NCBI GenBank assembly: GCA_964442035.1
Contig: CAYTWZ010000108.1
Location: 1 to 5,407 of the forward strand
Direction: 5' to 3'
Length of the DNA: 5,407 nt
DNA from: JAFLUQ01 sp964442035
GTDB taxonomy: Bacteria; Bacillota; Clostridia; UMGS1883
Shown here piece after piece: positions 4,491 to 5,407 of this stretch (positions are counted from its first letter, which is position 1; each line of letters starts with the position of its first letter). Both the position numbers and the translations under genes were made by a program. Below the pieces are notes generated by a model. It was not told the DNA's origin, ran no database searches, and saw only the letters and a program-made list of their open reading frames with translations.

Positions 4491-5407
4491 ATGATATTAG
4501 AAGAAACAATAAATTTTGAATACAATGAGGATCGAACCGTGATTTACAAAGTACCTGAGGACGTAATGGGCGAGGTCATCATCCCCGACGGTGTAAAAGA
4601 ACTGGGAGATGACGCGTTCAGGGGCTGTTCACAGCTTACCAAGGTCACTCTCCCCTACAGCCTTACAAGAATCGGCGTACTATGCTTTGAGGGCTGCCGT
4701 AGCCTTAAATCCATTAAGATACCAAAGGCTGTGCGCTATATAGGGGAATTCGCGTTTATGGGTTGCGCATTTTTGAAAGGAATGGAGCTGCCACATCATC
4801 TTCAGTATCTGGGCCAGGGAGCCTTTGAAAACTGCACCTCCTTAGAGAATATAGCCATACCCGGTACAGTGCCGGCAGTTCCCGCTTGGTGCTTCCACGG
4901 CTGCTCGACGCTTCGTTTTGTAGCCTTGGGCGAGGGTATCAAGGCCATTGAAGACAATGCTTTCCGTCAGTGCCCCAACCTTAAGTGTGTTGTCCTGCCC
5001 GAAAGTCTCCGCAAAATAGGGGGCTGGAGCTTCTGCGAGTGTGACAGCCTCACGGAATTCACCATTCCCGAAAAGGTCAAAAAAATCGGCTCGTGTCCCT
5101 TTGCTCTGGCTAAGAACCTTAAGAGCATCGAGGTGGACCGGGACAACAAAAACTTTGTCAGCGTTGACGGCGCGGTTTACGCGGAGGATATGCACAGGCT
5201 TATCTGCTGCCCTATCGGCTACGAGGGCGTATTTGTTGTGCCGGAGGGCGTTACGCATATAGGAAGCGGCGCGTTCAGGGGCTGCATCGGCATCACTGAT
5301 ATCAAGCTTCCTGAGGGGCTTGAATCCATAGGCAATTACGCCTTTGAGGGCTGCCGCAGCCTTGGCAGCATACATATTCCCGAATCTGTCACTGACGTGG
5401 GAGAAAA
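4491..5407 (+). CDS. BspA-like leucine-rich repeat (LRR_5) protein, 3' end outside the window
   Basis: An open frame of 305 codons running off the window. ATG at 4491 follows AAGGAGG (4477-4483) by 7 bases. After a short polar N-terminus (about 1-26), the protein is built of 23-residue repeats of the Treponema/BspA type, pattern AFxGCxxLxxIxIPxxVxxIG. The repeat Cys falls at 46, 69, 92, 115, 138, 161, 184, then 265 and 288; the repeat near 204 has lost it (CPFALA). Between residues about 213 and 250 there is an extended segment (NFVSVDGAVYAEDMHRLICCP), a common variant in this family, typically VDGxLY...LxxYP. No signal peptide or membrane segment is visible in this part, so it looks cytoplasmic unless something lies C-terminally. 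It starts 33 bases after nfnB with no terminator between, so it is probably co-transcribed with nfnAB. These repeats bind proteins or other ligands in general; the partner here is unknown and I assign no specific function. Confidence 0.9.
   Translation, partial: MILEETINFEYNEDRTVIYKVPEDVMGEVIIPDGVKELGDDAFRGCSQLTKVTLPYSLTRIGVLCFEGCRSLKSIKIPKAVRYIGEFAFMGCAFLKGMELPHHLQYLGQGAFENCTSLENIAIPGTVPAVPAWCFHGCSTLRFVALGEGIKAIEDNAFRQCPNLKCVVLPESLRKIGGWSFCECDSLTEFTIPEKVKKIGSCPFALAKNLKSIEVDRDNKNFVSVDGAVYAEDMHRLICCPIGYEGVFVVPEGVTHIGSGAFRGCIGITDIKLPEGLESIGNYAFEGCRSLGSIHIPESVTDVGE
4614..5407 (+). repeat. Tandem 69-base coding repeats of the leucine-rich repeat array
   Basis: The DNA encodes at least ten 23-residue repeat units with a strict 69-base period from residue 42 to 207, then a 58-residue step caused by the extended segment, then the period resumes. 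At the DNA level most units have diverged, but units 1-2 and 9-10 share near-identical blocks: 15 identical bases at 4613-4627 and 5270-5284, and 21 of 22 bases at 4685-4706 and 5342-5363, both at an offset of exactly 657 bases. Confidence 0.8.

Noticed and set aside
4842..5375. Minus-strand open frame of 177 codons opposite the leucine-rich repeat gene
   Set aside because: The plus strand has an uninterrupted, strictly periodic repeat frame with a strong ribosome binding site. The reverse frame is a by-product of the repeat codons.

Overview
The window looks like a chromosomal segment of an anaerobic Firmicute, most likely a Clostridia/Oscillospirales-type gut organism. I infer this from four things: the yqeG-aroE gene pairing seen in Bacillus and Clostridia, an NfnAB-type flavin enzyme pair typical of anaerobes, a BspA-like leucine-rich repeat protein of the kind common in gut Clostridia, and strong purine-rich ribosome binding sites with sigma-A consensus promoters. 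I see no mobile element, CRISPR array, tRNA or rRNA.

Left arm (bases 5-1845, minus strand): a two-gene unit reading leftward. It holds a YqeG-family HAD phosphatase, then, overlapping by 4 bases (ATGA), one reading frame that joins shikimate dehydrogenase (AroE) to shikimate kinase (AroK). These are two consecutive steps of chorismate synthesis. A good extended -10 promoter at 1881-1909 lies just upstream and helps fix the yqeG start at 1845.

Middle (1846-2217): a divergent regulatory region. It carries the yqeG promoter, an inverted repeat (1928-1946), a TGATCA-based dyad (1996-2015), a perfect TTGACA-17-TATAAT promoter facing right (2030-2058), and an AT-rich leader of about 150 nt with several competing short stems and a small Cys-rich open frame.

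Right arm (2218-5407, plus strand): nfnA and nfnB, whose products together match the electron-bifurcating NADH-dependent reduced ferredoxin:NADP+ oxidoreductase. After 33 bases with no terminator comes a long leucine-rich repeat protein that runs off the window. NfnA carries the FAD/NAD module and a [2Fe-2S] site. NfnB carries two [4Fe-4S] sites and two dinucleotide-binding folds. The repeat protein shows no signal peptide, so in its visible part it looks cytoplasmic.

Most of the window is conserved metabolism. The less ordinary points are the AroE-AroK fusion, the repeat protein in the nfnAB operon, and the architecture of the nfn promoter and leader. I found no clear sign of a wholly new system.
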